The position numbers were made by a program, and so were the translations under genes. Below, one piece after another: positions 26,556 through 34,730 of a stretch of DNA of 64,000 nt. How positions within the stretch are numbered: the first letter of the stretch is position 1; the number at the start of each line of letters is the position of its first letter. Origin of the DNA: DATFVA01 sp963764235 (GTDB lineage: Bacteria; Bacteroidota; Ignavibacteria; Ignavibacteriales; Ignavibacteriaceae); assembly GCA_963764235.1 (NCBI GenBank), contig CAVXRO010000006.1, forward strand, positions 248,001 to 312,000. The letters run 5' to 3'. The notes under the pieces were generated by a model. It was not told the DNA's origin and searched no databases. It was given only the letters and a program-made list of their open reading frames with translations.

Positions 26556-27716
26556 TTACGCTTCTACTTTGTATAATCCTTCATTTTTCCAATTATGCGT
26601 CAGCCTATTATACATTTGCACGCCAGAAGGTGTTGCTGCTATTATGACACTATCTCCACTAAATACAATATTCCTGACAAGTGAAACGGGCAAACCAACC
26701 TGATCAAATTGATCACCCCCATTAGTTGACCGGAAAATACCGCCATCGCCATACCCCGATTGCCCATTGCCTTCAGAACCAACAAAAATATCATCCTGTT
26801 GATTTATTTTTAATCTATATACGTCTTTCCTGTAGAGACCATTTTGAATTTGTTTCCAGTGTGTTCCCATATCAGATGTTTTATATAACCCATCATTCAA
26901 AGTGCCAGCAAACAGATTAGCTTCTGAATTAAAAACTAAAGATAATACGACCTCTCCTGCTAATCCTAACTGTGTCCAGGATCCTCCTCCGTTATCGGAA
27001 TAAAACACTCCATTTCCGTAACCGTAATAACCAGTTCCACAATAAATATTGTTATTTGTGTCGATTATAATTGTTGGAACAGCATAACTTCCAAGGGAAT
27101 TATTATATATCCAGTTTATTCCGTCATCAGTGGAAAGATACAAGCCGTTAAAAGTTCCGCAGTAAATGGTATTATTTGAATCGGCCGCAAATGCTAATGG
27201 ACCGATATTATCAATTATTTCCCAGTTATCACCATTATCAGTTGAACGGCACAAATAACCAGCATCTGCATCTCCTGCAAACATAGTCCCTTCTTTACTT
27301 TCTCCGATTGTCCAGCATTCAAATGGTTGATACCCGTTATTTTTTTTCTGCCAGGTTTGCCCCTCATCAAGAGAAAGATAGATTCTATCCTGCTCTTGAG
27401 TTCCAACCCAAATATGGTCTTCTTTATCTATATATATCGTATATACTGCAAAGTCATTAAACTGCGTTTTAATCTTCTCCCAGCTGCTGCCATTATCCTT
27501 TGACTTATACAGCCCGTTCCGAAGCAAAGGATACATTCCGGCAAATATTTCTCCATTAGAATTTATCGCTATATCACCTACGACCCCTCCCATAGGTCCA
27601 TTCAAACTATTCCACTGAAGTTCTTGTGAAAGAACAGAATTATTAAATGATAGAATTATGAATAGAATAGTTAAAGCAAGAGATTTTGTTTTAGATGTGT
27701 CTGCTTTATACCACAT
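26556..27716 (-). CDS. N-terminal part of a frameshifted T9SS-secreted repeat protein
   Basis: 386 residues: signal peptide (hydrophobic core about 13-28, cleavage near LSQ-E), then repeated units with a K-S-x-D-x-G-x-W core (YKSKDNGSSWEKI, CRSTDNGDNWEII, YKTSDMGTHWKQI, FRSTNGGDQFDQV). These belong to the BNR/Ycf48-like beta-propeller type. It stops at TAA 26556-26558 in the middle of a repeat (NEGLYK). A one-base shift in the A run at 26570-26568 would join it to the downstream frame and give a protein of about 730 residues with a sorting domain. Alone it lacks any C-terminal secretion signal. Confidence 0.75.
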   Translation of the reverse strand: MWYKADTSKTKSLALTILFIILSFNNSVLSQELQWNSLNGPMGGVVGDIAINSNGEIFAGMYPLLRNGLYKSKDNGSSWEKIKTQFNDFAVYTIYIDKEDHIWVGTQEQDRIYLSLDEGQTWQKKNNGYQPFECWTIGESKEGTMFAGDADAGYLCRSTDNGDNWEIIDNIGPLAFAADSNNTIYCGTFNGLYLSTDDGINWIYNNSLGSYAVPTIIIDTNNNIYCGTGYYGYGNGVFYSDNGGGSWTQLGLAGEVVLSLVFNSEANLFAGTLNDGLYKTSDMGTHWKQIQNGLYRKDVYRLKINQQDDIFVGSEGNGQSGYGDGGIFRSTNGGDQFDQVGLPVSLVRNIVFSGDSVIIAATPSGVQMYNRLTHNWKNEGLYKVEA

Positions 27717-28044
27717 TTGTTTCCCTTAAATTAGCACTGATTAAACGTAAATTATTTTTTGGGGTTAATCAACCAAAGTATTACTTACTGTACAGATATG
27801 TGATAACCCGCTGTTCATCATCTTGTACCAGTCTGAATAAACAGGATCATTTATTCCCCGTTCAAAATTTGATCTGGATCCGCCGTTTACTGAAGTCCCG
27901 CAATTATTTTAATAAATATTAGTTCATCCAGGCATCAAAGTCAAATCATTAAGTCTTCCGTTTCTTATTGTAAATAATATAAAAATATCGTGATTCAAAA
28001 AATCTTTTTCACTAAGTTTGTTCTATATTAAAGGAGTCTGGTGA
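27717..28044. other. Intergenic region without recognisable gene
   Basis: The 328 bp lie between two divergent genes. No ORF with a ribosome binding site, tRNA or clear hairpin was recognised. AAGGAG at 28031-28036 serves the downstream TTG start. Confidence 0.6.
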
Positions 28045-28440
28045 TTGAACTGTCCTTTTTGCAATAACCCGCTGGTTATCCTCGAACTGAACCAGGTAGA
28101 GATAGATTACTGTACAAGATGTCATGGTATCTGGCTTGATAACGGAGAACTGGAGCTGCTGCTGAAGAATACACAAGAAAAAACACAGCTGCTGAATTCC
28201 TTCTCTGATAATAAAATTTCGGACGAGAAAATCCTTAAATGCCCTATCTGCCGGAAGAAAATGGAAAAAGTTACCTCCGGGATTGACAATAAAGTTACAC
28301 TAGATAAATGTAAAAAAGATCATGGCATCTGGTTCAATGAAGGAGAGCTTGAACAGGTTGTGGAGATGGGACGACTTGATAAGCAGGATAAGATTATAAA
28401 TCTGCTGAAGGAAATGTTTGCTCATAAATTAAATAATTAA
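28045..28440 (+). CDS. Zinc-ribbon protein (zf-TFIIB family)
   Basis: 131 residues with two copies of the TFIIB-type zinc-ribbon pattern: CPFCNNPL with CTRCHGIWLDNGELELLL near residues 3-36, and CPICRKKM with CKKDHGIWFNEGELEQV near 71-108. The C-x2-C...C-x2-C/H-GIW-x2-GE-L pattern is diagnostic. The start is TTG at 28045: it lies 8 bases after AAGGAG and an in-frame TGA sits immediately before it, so no earlier start is possible. It is followed after 10 bp by lemA and then htpX, forming an apparent operon. Its role is unknown. Confidence 0.82.
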   Translation: MNCPFCNNPLVILELNQVEIDYCTRCHGIWLDNGELELLLKNTQEKTQLLNSFSDNKISDEKILKCPICRKKMEKVTSGIDNKVTLDKCKKDHGIWFNEGELEQVVEMGRLDKQDKIINLLKEMFAHKLNN

Positions 28441-28450
28441 TGAGGTTAAA

Positions 28451-29008
28451 ATGGTAATAGGAATAATTGTAATTGTACTGCTGGTTCTGGCTGTACTCTT
28501 TTTTATCTCCATGTACAATTCACTTGTAGGATTAAGAAACCAGGTAAAAAATGCATGGGCACAGATTGATGTTCAGCTTAAGCGGCGACATGATCTTATC
28601 CCCAATCTGATTGAAACTGTAAAAGGTTATATGAATCATGAACGCAACACACTTGAAAATATTACAAATGCGCGGAGTCAGGCAGTAAGTGCACAGAGCG
28701 TTTCAGAAAAAGCAAAGGCTGAGGCACGGTTAACTGACGCTATCGGGAAATTTAACCTCGTGGTCGAAAATTATCCCGATCTAAAAGCCAACCAGAATTT
28801 CCTCGCATTACAGGAAGAGCTGACATCAACAGAAAATAAGATTTCATTTTCACGCCAGAGTTATAATGACCAGGTTTTATTTTATAATAATAAGATTCAG
28901 ATGTTTCCGTCAAACATAATGGCCGGTATGTTTAACTTCAAACAAGAGGACTTCTTCGAGGTCGAAGACAAATCTGAAAAAGAAGTCCCGAAGGTTAGCT
29001 TTTCATAG
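28451..29008 (+). CDS. lemA: LemA family protein
   Basis: 185 residues. One N-terminal transmembrane helix (about 2-22) is followed by the LemA signature YNSLVGLRNQVKNAWAQIDV, the cytosol/periplasm-facing coiled-coil core with LKRRHDLIPNLIETVKGY, and YNDQVLFYNNKIQMFPSNIM near 139. LemA proteins often sit next to HtpX-type proteases, as here, and are thought to act with them at the membrane, but their biochemical role is not settled. The spacing of 15 bp to htpX supports co-transcription. Confidence 0.93.
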   Translation: MVIGIIVIVLLVLAVLFFISMYNSLVGLRNQVKNAWAQIDVQLKRRHDLIPNLIETVKGYMNHERNTLENITNARSQAVSAQSVSEKAKAEARLTDAIGKFNLVVENYPDLKANQNFLALQEELTSTENKISFSRQSYNDQVLFYNNKIQMFPSNIMAGMFNFKQEDFFEVEDKSEKEVPKVSFS

Positions 29009-29023
29009 GTACAGTTTAGTTAA

Positions 29024-30265
29024 ATGTGGGAATTAATCAGATCTAATCAGAGAAAATCCATTTTTCTCTTTAGTGGGATGGCAGTAACACTGATTCTTCT
29101 AGGCTATTTTATCGGAAGTGCATTCTATCCCGATGGCGGAGGAGTATTTGGTCTTTCCATAGCCATTATAATATGGACAGTCTTATCCATCATCAGTGTT
29201 ACGTCCGGCAGTTCATTGGTGCTATCAATCAGCCAGGCAAAAGAGGTAACCCCTGCAGTTCACCAGCAGCTCTTTAATGTTGTTGAGGAGATGAAATTAG
29301 CTGCGGGACTGCCAGCGATGCCAAAAGTTTACATAATCGATAGTCCTGCACTTAATGCCTTTGCCACCGGGAAGGACCCCTCACACAGCGCCGTTGCCGT
29401 TACGGCAGGCTTATTATCAAAGCTCAACCGGGATGAACTGCAGGGAGTAATTGGCCACGAGATATCTCACATAATGAATCGCGATACCAAATTTATAACG
29501 TATGCTGCCGTTATGCTTGGAACAATTGTAATTCTCTCTGAAATTTTCGTTAAAGGAATGTTCTTTTCAGGTGCAGGCAGAAGGTACGGTCCGAGATCAA
29601 AGAACAGCGGGGGACAGGCACAGATTATTATTCTTGCCATTGCAGTAATCTTTGCAATTTTAGCCCCTATAATGGCAAGGCTGCTCTATTTTGCTTTGTC
29701 CCGGAAAAGAGAATACCTTGCCGATGCATCAGCGGCAAGATTAACCCGGTACCCGGAAGGACTTGCATCAGCACTTGAAAAAATAGCCGACTGCCGTGAC
29801 GATCTTCCTTCAGCCAATAAAGTCACTGCCGCAATGTATATTGCAAATCCATTAAAGAAAAAGGGAATGAAGTTGTCAGACCTGACGAGTACACATCCGC
29901 CCATTACTGAGAGGATAAGAATCCTGCGGGGGATGATGTACGGAGCCGGATATAGTGATTATCAAAAATCTTTTTCTGCATTGAAAAAATCCGCAACTGC
30001 AATTATCCCTCCTTCGGGATTAAGAGATGGTGCTGTTATTCCTTTGAGAGCTGCCGGGGATCAGGCAGGACCGCAGACTGCTGTTGAAGAAAAAAGGAAG
30101 TTGGGGAATATAATGATGGCGGTGAATGATTATTCATCGATTACCTGCGAATGCGGATTAAAAATAAAGATGCCGCCGGGATTCGGGATGAACAAACCCG
30201 AAATCACCTGTCCCAAATGCGGCCGCAAACACCGCGTAGATTCCGCCGGCAGGATGAAGTTTTAA
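29024..30265 (+). CDS. htpX: M48 metalloprotease HtpX-like with fused C-terminal zinc ribbon
   Basis: 413 residues, clearly longer than ordinary HtpX (about 290). Two N-terminal membrane helices (about 15-35 and 43-64) precede the protease domain with the zinc motif GHEISHIMNRDT (His145, Glu146, His149). Further TM segments lie near 160-180 and 200-222, and the third ligand is in SRKREYLADASAARL. The extra C-terminus (about 300-413) ends in a four-cysteine zinc ribbon (CECG near 377, CPKCG near 398). HtpX degrades misfolded membrane proteins. The zinc-ribbon extension may be a regulatory or substrate-binding addition. Confidence 0.92.
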   Translation: MWELIRSNQRKSIFLFSGMAVTLILLGYFIGSAFYPDGGGVFGLSIAIIIWTVLSIISVTSGSSLVLSISQAKEVTPAVHQQLFNVVEEMKLAAGLPAMPKVYIIDSPALNAFATGKDPSHSAVAVTAGLLSKLNRDELQGVIGHEISHIMNRDTKFITYAAVMLGTIVILSEIFVKGMFFSGAGRRYGPRSKNSGGQAQIIILAIAVIFAILAPIMARLLYFALSRKREYLADASAARLTRYPEGLASALEKIADCRDDLPSANKVTAAMYIANPLKKKGMKLSDLTSTHPPITERIRILRGMMYGAGYSDYQKSFSALKKSATAIIPPSGLRDGAVIPLRAAGDQAGPQTAVEEKRKLGNIMMAVNDYSSITCECGLKIKMPPGFGMNKPEITCPKCGRKHRVDSAGRMKF

Positions 30266-30362
30266 GATTTTATCCCAGGTGCGAATCTAATCTGATTGCT
30301 TATTTATAATCCTCAGACTATCTTCAGATTCAGAATTAATTTTCAACCTGGATCAGCATATT

Positions 30363-31331
30363 ATGAACCCGATATTTCAAACAATATTTGCACGTTTTGC
30401 CTTGAGCGGTAAAAAGACCAGGGTGGATGAGGACAGCATCATCAGAGAAATTGATATGATGAAAAAGAGAACTCTTCAGTTTATTAAAGAATTCCTGCTA
30501 ATTACAGTTGGATTTCTGCTTGCGGGGTTCGGTCTTAAAGGTTTTCTTCTCCCTAATTCATTCATTGATGGGGGAGTTACAGGCATTTCACTTTTGGTTG
30601 GAGAGATTACCGAGATTACTCTTTCCGTCCTTCTGGTGGTAATAAATCTTCCTTTCATTATTTTAGGATATAAACAGATCAGCCGGCAATTCGCCGTTAA
30701 AAGCATTCTTGCAATTTTGGGTTTAGCGCTTGCAGTGTATTTTGTTGATTATCCGGTAGTAACATCAGATAAGCTCCTGGTTGCAGCATTCGGAGGTTTT
30801 TTTCTTGGTGCAGGGATAGGTCTGACTGTAAGGGGCGGGGGTGTGCTTGATGGAACGGAAGTTCTCGCTATTTACCTGAGTAAGAAAACCGGACTAACAA
30901 TCGGCGATATTATCCTGATTTTTAACGTTTTTATTTTCATTGCAGGTGCATACGTTTTATCCGTAGAGACAGCCCTATATGCAATCCTTACTTATTATGC
31001 TGCGGCAAAAACAGTAGATTTTATTATTGAGGGTATCGAAGAATATACCGGTATTACTATAATATCTGATAAAAGCGACAGGATACGGAAAATGATAACC
31101 GAGGATCTCGGTCATGGCACTACCATATATAAGGGAGAAAAGGGTTATGCGCCTGACGGCGGTGAATTAAAGCCTGTCGATATAATTTACACTGTTGTAA
31201 CCCGTCTTGAAATAGCACGCCTTCAAAGTGAAATCGACAGGATCGATCCTTCGGCCTTCATAATTAAGAATAATATTAAAGATACTAAAGGTGGAATGAT
31301 TAAAAGATTAAATCTCGGTAAGATGAAATAA
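30363..31331 (+). CDS. YitT family membrane protein (DUF161-DUF2179)
   Basis: 322 residues. Five or six membrane segments lie between about 40 and 220: FLLITVGFLLAGFGLKGFLL, the GGVTGISLL loop, and FGGFFLGAGIGLTVRGGGVLDGT, which is the family signature. They are followed by a cytosolic DUF2179 domain (about 230-312; GHGTTIYKGEKGY). The family is widespread and sometimes proposed to be a permease, but no substrate is known. The first 31 residues before a second Met-Met are not typical, so translation may start at 30456 instead. Neither start has a good ribosome binding site. Confidence 0.85.
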   Translation: MNPIFQTIFARFALSGKKTRVDEDSIIREIDMMKKRTLQFIKEFLLITVGFLLAGFGLKGFLLPNSFIDGGVTGISLLVGEITEITLSVLLVVINLPFIILGYKQISRQFAVKSILAILGLALAVYFVDYPVVTSDKLLVAAFGGFFLGAGIGLTVRGGGVLDGTEVLAIYLSKKTGLTIGDIILIFNVFIFIAGAYVLSVETALYAILTYYAAAKTVDFIIEGIEEYTGITIISDKSDRIRKMITEDLGHGTTIYKGEKGYAPDGGELKPVDIIYTVVTRLEIARLQSEIDRIDPSAFIIKNNIKDTKGGMIKRLNLGKMK

Positions 31332-31357
31332 GTCGGTTATCCAGGAGGTAAATATAA

Positions 31358-31468
31358 ATGAATCTGCCGGCTGGAAGGAAATTATCTGAAGCGGACTTAA
31401 GAATTACCTTGAATAGATTACGTTTGTTTGGCCACAAGGGTAATATTCTGGCTGAAAAGAAAGAATGA
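31358..31468 (+). CDS. Possible small ORF, 36 residues
   Basis: An AGGAGG at 31343-31348 with 9-base spacing precedes an ATG that opens 36 codons of a basic, soluble-looking peptide (begins MNLPAGRKLSEADLRITLNR). It fits the 235-bp gap between the yitT-like and NYN genes. The ribosome binding site is the main support; no homologue is recognised, so it could be chance. Confidence 0.35.
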   Translation: MNLPAGRKLSEADLRITLNRLRLFGHKGNILAEKKE

Positions 31469-31566
31469 AAACCCGAACCCCGGTTGTTAACCCATAAATG
31501 GGGAATAAGTGCGGATTATTTCCTATTTTCCACTTAAAATAATTCCCAAAAAGTAAGCGATAAAAA

Positions 31567-32304
31567 ATGGAAACAGATCTGAAGCTGGCTGTGCTGATTG
31601 ACGGCGATAATATCCCTTCTGCATATGTAAAAGAAATGATGGAAGAGATTGCAAAGTATGGTAGTCCCACAATAAAAAGAATATATGCCGACTGGACAAA
31701 ACCTAACCCCACAAGGTGGAAAAACCTGCTGCTTGAAAATGCTATAACTCCTATCCAGCAGTATGGTTATACTACAGGAAAAAATGCCACTGACTCTGCA
31801 ATGATCATAGATGCTATGGATATTTTATATTCTGAGAAGGTTGATGGTTTCTGCCTGGTTTCAAGCGACAGCGACTTTACGCGGCTGGCAACGAGGCTCC
31901 GTGAGGCGGGTATGAAAGTTTACGGCATCGGTGAAAGAAAAACACCTGAGCCCTTTATAGTTGCCTGCGATAAGTTCATTTATATAGAGATCCTTAAGAA
32001 CAGGACTGATGAGAGTGAAACCGATGTTTCAAAAGATAAAACTGCAAAGAAAAATGAGGTAGAAAAGGTTACTCCAGCGCTGATCAAATTAATTGCAAGT
32101 ACAGTTTCAGATCTTGCAGATGAAGATGGCTGGGCTTTTCTTGGTGATGTCGGGAACCTTCTTCAGAAGAAGCAGCCTAATTTTGATCCACGAAATTACG
32201 GCTTCCAGAAACTGACGCCTTTAATAAATTCTATTAATAAATTCGAAATAGCTGAGACTCAAAAGGGAAGATTTAAATTGATTTACGTAAGAAATAAAAA
32301 ATAG
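31567..32304 (+). CDS. NYN-domain protein with C-terminal OST-HTH/LOTUS domain
   Basis: 245 residues. The NYN (PIN-like) nuclease domain spans about 5-145. Its acidic site is visible as VLIDGDNIP near 10, KNATDSAMIIDAMDIL near 76, and SSDSDFTRLATRLREAG near 100. A charged linker precedes a winged-helix LOTUS/OST-HTH domain (LADEDGWAFLGDVGNLL and YGFQKLTPLINSI, about 170-235), known in other proteins to bind RNA, including G-quadruplex RNA. This is the LabA/Limkain-type architecture. RNase activity is inferred from the fold. The next gene follows after 11 bp. Confidence 0.9.
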   Translation: METDLKLAVLIDGDNIPSAYVKEMMEEIAKYGSPTIKRIYADWTKPNPTRWKNLLLENAITPIQQYGYTTGKNATDSAMIIDAMDILYSEKVDGFCLVSSDSDFTRLATRLREAGMKVYGIGERKTPEPFIVACDKFIYIEILKNRTDESETDVSKDKTAKKNEVEKVTPALIKLIASTVSDLADEDGWAFLGDVGNLLQKKQPNFDPRNYGFQKLTPLINSINKFEIAETQKGRFKLIYVRNKK

Positions 32305-32315
32305 AATATTATTAT

Positions 32316-32978
32316 ATGAAAGTTAATCCTGTAATAACCGGAACAACAGGAATGGTAGGTGAAGGTGTTCTTCATGAATGCCTTAACCATCCTGATGTTG
32401 AATCTGTATTGGTGATAAACCGGAGGAGTTGTAATGTAACACATCCTAAGCTGAAGGAAATAATTCATAATGATTTTTATGACCTTACTCCTATCCGTAA
32501 TCAGCTTACTGGTTATAATGGATGTTTTTTCTGCCTCGGTACCACTTCAGTCGGTAAAAAAGAAGATGAATACCGCAAAATTACTTTTGACCTTACAAAG
32601 ACATTCGCGGATACTTTCTATGAACTTAACCCGGGAATGACCTTCTGCTATGTTTCAGGTTCGGGTACTGACAGTTCTGAAAAAGGTAAGCTTATGTGGG
32701 CCAGGGTTAAAGGAAAAACAGAGAATTATATCCTTAACCGTGGCTTTAAGGATGCCTATATGTTTCGTCCTGCATTAATTACTCCTACAAAAGGGTTAAA
32801 AAATACATTAACGATGTATAAGATCTTCGCTCCGTTGATTCCACTAGTCAGATTATTCTTTCCGGGGTATGTCTGCAGTCTGAGAGAAATAGGACAGGCG
32901 ATGATCAATTCTGTTATAAAAGGTTATGATAAAAAAATACTTGAACTAGATAATATTAAAAAACTAGCCAATAAATAA
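32316..32978 (+). CDS. NAD(P)-binding Rossmann-fold protein
   Basis: 220 residues of the atypical SDR / oxidoreductase HTATIP2-like type. The N-terminal nucleotide loop reads GTTGMVGEG (a G-x-x-G-x-x-G pattern) near residue 9, with VLVINRR ending beta-2. FCLGTTSVGKKEDEYRKI lies near 69, followed by the active-region YVSGSGTD and a conserved RPALITP near 149. It lies between the NYN gene (11 bp) and a GNAT gene (1 bp). Substrate unknown. Confidence 0.78.
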   Translation: MKVNPVITGTTGMVGEGVLHECLNHPDVESVLVINRRSCNVTHPKLKEIIHNDFYDLTPIRNQLTGYNGCFFCLGTTSVGKKEDEYRKITFDLTKTFADTFYELNPGMTFCYVSGSGTDSSEKGKLMWARVKGKTENYILNRGFKDAYMFRPALITPTKGLKNTLTMYKIFAPLIPLVRLFFPGYVCSLREIGQAMINSVIKGYDKKILELDNIKKLANK

Positions 32979-32979
32979 A

Positions 32980-33531
32980 ATGCTTAAATTAAATTTTGCT
33001 CCCTTCCCCATTATAAAAACCGAAAGACTGCTTCTGCGCCAGATCGATAACGATGATGTTAATGAAATATTTGTACTTCGTTCTGATGAAAGGGTGATGC
33101 GTTATATCGACAAGGCTCCTGCGCAATCCCTGGATGAGGCGTATGAATTTATTAAAAAGATAACTGAACTTGAAAAGAATACTGACGCCATTACCTGGGG
33201 AATAGCACTTAAGAATGAGCATAAACTGATAGGCACGATCTGTCTCTGGAATATTCAGAAAGAACATTACAGGACAGAAGTGGGATATAATCTTCATCCC
33301 GACTATTGGGCAAAAGGTATAATGCAGGAAGCTATCCGGGCGGTAATTGATTACGGATTTAACTCTATGAAGCTTCATTCTATTGAGGCAAATGTTAATC
33401 CCGGTAACGCGGCATCTATCAGACTTCTGGAAAGAAATAAATTTAAGCAGGAAGCCTACTTTAAGGAAAACTTTTATTTCAACGGGAAGTTCCTGGATTC
33501 GGCGATTTATTCTTTGTTAATAACTGATTAA
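32980..33531 (+). CDS. GNAT family N-acetyltransferase (RimJ/RimL type)
   Basis: 183 residues. The pattern is that of RimJ/RimL-like GNAT enzymes: TERLLLRQIDNDDVNEIF near the start, GTICLWNI near 85, GYNLHPDYWAKGIMQEAIRA near 105 holding the acetyl-CoA pyrophosphate loop, and SIEANVNPGNAASIRLLERN near 137. It would transfer an acetyl group from acetyl-CoA to an N-terminal or small-molecule amine; the acceptor is not predictable. It starts 1 bp after the preceding stop and is probably co-transcribed. Confidence 0.9.
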   Translation: MLKLNFAPFPIIKTERLLLRQIDNDDVNEIFVLRSDERVMRYIDKAPAQSLDEAYEFIKKITELEKNTDAITWGIALKNEHKLIGTICLWNIQKEHYRTEVGYNLHPDYWAKGIMQEAIRAVIDYGFNSMKLHSIEANVNPGNAASIRLLERNKFKQEAYFKENFYFNGKFLDSAIYSLLITD

Positions 33532-33542
33532 ATTTTAATTCT

Positions 33543-34730
33543 ATGTACGATTATTTGGAAAAGGGTTACTTTGGACAGGCAACAGGTAAGATGGAAAACC
33601 TGTGCGGAGAAGAACTGGCAGAACTTGGCGCCACAGATATCAAACCGGATTATAAAGGCGTTTATTTTAATACTGATATTATAACGATTTACAAAATCAA
33701 TTATACTTCAAGACTTCTTTCAAGGGTACTTGCTCCGTTAGTGACGTTTCCCTGTCATACCACAAATATTCTGATTCAGAGAGCGAAGAAAATACACTGG
33801 GAGGATTTCCTTTCAGTTAAAAAAACATTTGCGATCAGTTCTTCTGTTTCTAAAAGCAGGATTACAAATTCTCTTTATGCTTCACAATGTCTGAAGGATG
33901 GAATAGCAGATTACTTCAGAGATAAATACGGCAAACGTCCCGATGTTGAAATTGTTAATCCTGATGTCCGTTTGAATCTTCATATAGAAAAGGATACTGC
34001 TGTAATCAGTCTTGATACATCCGGGGATTCTCTTCATAAAAGGGGATACAGGCTGCTGGCGGGCGAAGCACCGATGCAGGAGACCCTTGCCGCGGCTATA
34101 ATAAGGATCAGTAAATGGGATGGAGAAAATCCTTTGTGGGATCCGATGTGCGGGTCCGGGACAATCCTATGCGAAGCTCTGATGCATTACTGCAGGATAC
34201 CCGCTCAGTACCTTCGTAAAAAGTTCGGCTTTTTTAATCTGCCCGAATTTGACAGCGATGCCTGGAAAAGTATTAAGGAAGATTATGATAGTAAGATATG
34301 CCCTTTGCCCAAAAAAGTAATAAGTGGGACTGATAAATCGCCTAAAGCCTTAGACGTTGCCAGGGAAAATCTCTCTCATCTTCCTTATTCTGATTCTGTT
34401 GGGATCGAACGTAAATCATTTCAGGAGGTAAAAAGTTTTGAAAACGGAACTTTGATCACTAATCCGCCTTATGGAATACGGCTTGGAGAAAAAGAGGAAG
34501 TACAGGCACTTTATAAAGAGTTAGGCGACTTTCTTAAAACAAACTGTACAGGTACTTCAGCTTTCATTTATACCGGGAATCCCGAGCTCCGTAAAAACAT
34601 CGGGTTAAAAACCACCAAAAGAATTCCGCTTGATAACGGAAAGCTTGAGGGTGTGCTTCTTCAAATAGATAGTTATAAGGGAAGTAAGAAGAAAAAATAT
34701 TCAGATTCAGGAGATGAACAGGATTCTTAA
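33543..34730 (+). CDS. THUMP-domain class I SAM-dependent RNA methyltransferase (RlmL N-terminal type)
   Basis: 395 residues. An N-terminal ferredoxin-like/THUMP RNA-binding region (about 1-160, with MENLCGEELAELGA) is followed by a methyltransferase domain. LHKRGYRLLAGEAPMQETLA lies near 160, the SAM motif DPMCGSGTILCEAL near 200 and the catalytic NPPYGIRLG near 305. This is the YpsC/RlmL arrangement that makes m2G in 23S rRNA (position 2445 in E. coli). It lies 11 bp after the GNAT gene, and its stop codon shares bases with that of the convergent uup-like gene. Confidence 0.92.
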   Translation: MYDYLEKGYFGQATGKMENLCGEELAELGATDIKPDYKGVYFNTDIITIYKINYTSRLLSRVLAPLVTFPCHTTNILIQRAKKIHWEDFLSVKKTFAISSSVSKSRITNSLYASQCLKDGIADYFRDKYGKRPDVEIVNPDVRLNLHIEKDTAVISLDTSGDSLHKRGYRLLAGEAPMQETLAAAIIRISKWDGENPLWDPMCGSGTILCEALMHYCRIPAQYLRKKFGFFNLPEFDSDAWKSIKEDYDSKICPLPKKVISGTDKSPKALDVARENLSHLPYSDSVGIERKSFQEVKSFENGTLITNPPYGIRLGEKEEVQALYKELGDFLKTNCTGTSAFIYTGNPELRKNIGLKTTKRIPLDNGKLEGVLLQIDSYKGSKKKKYSDSGDEQDS

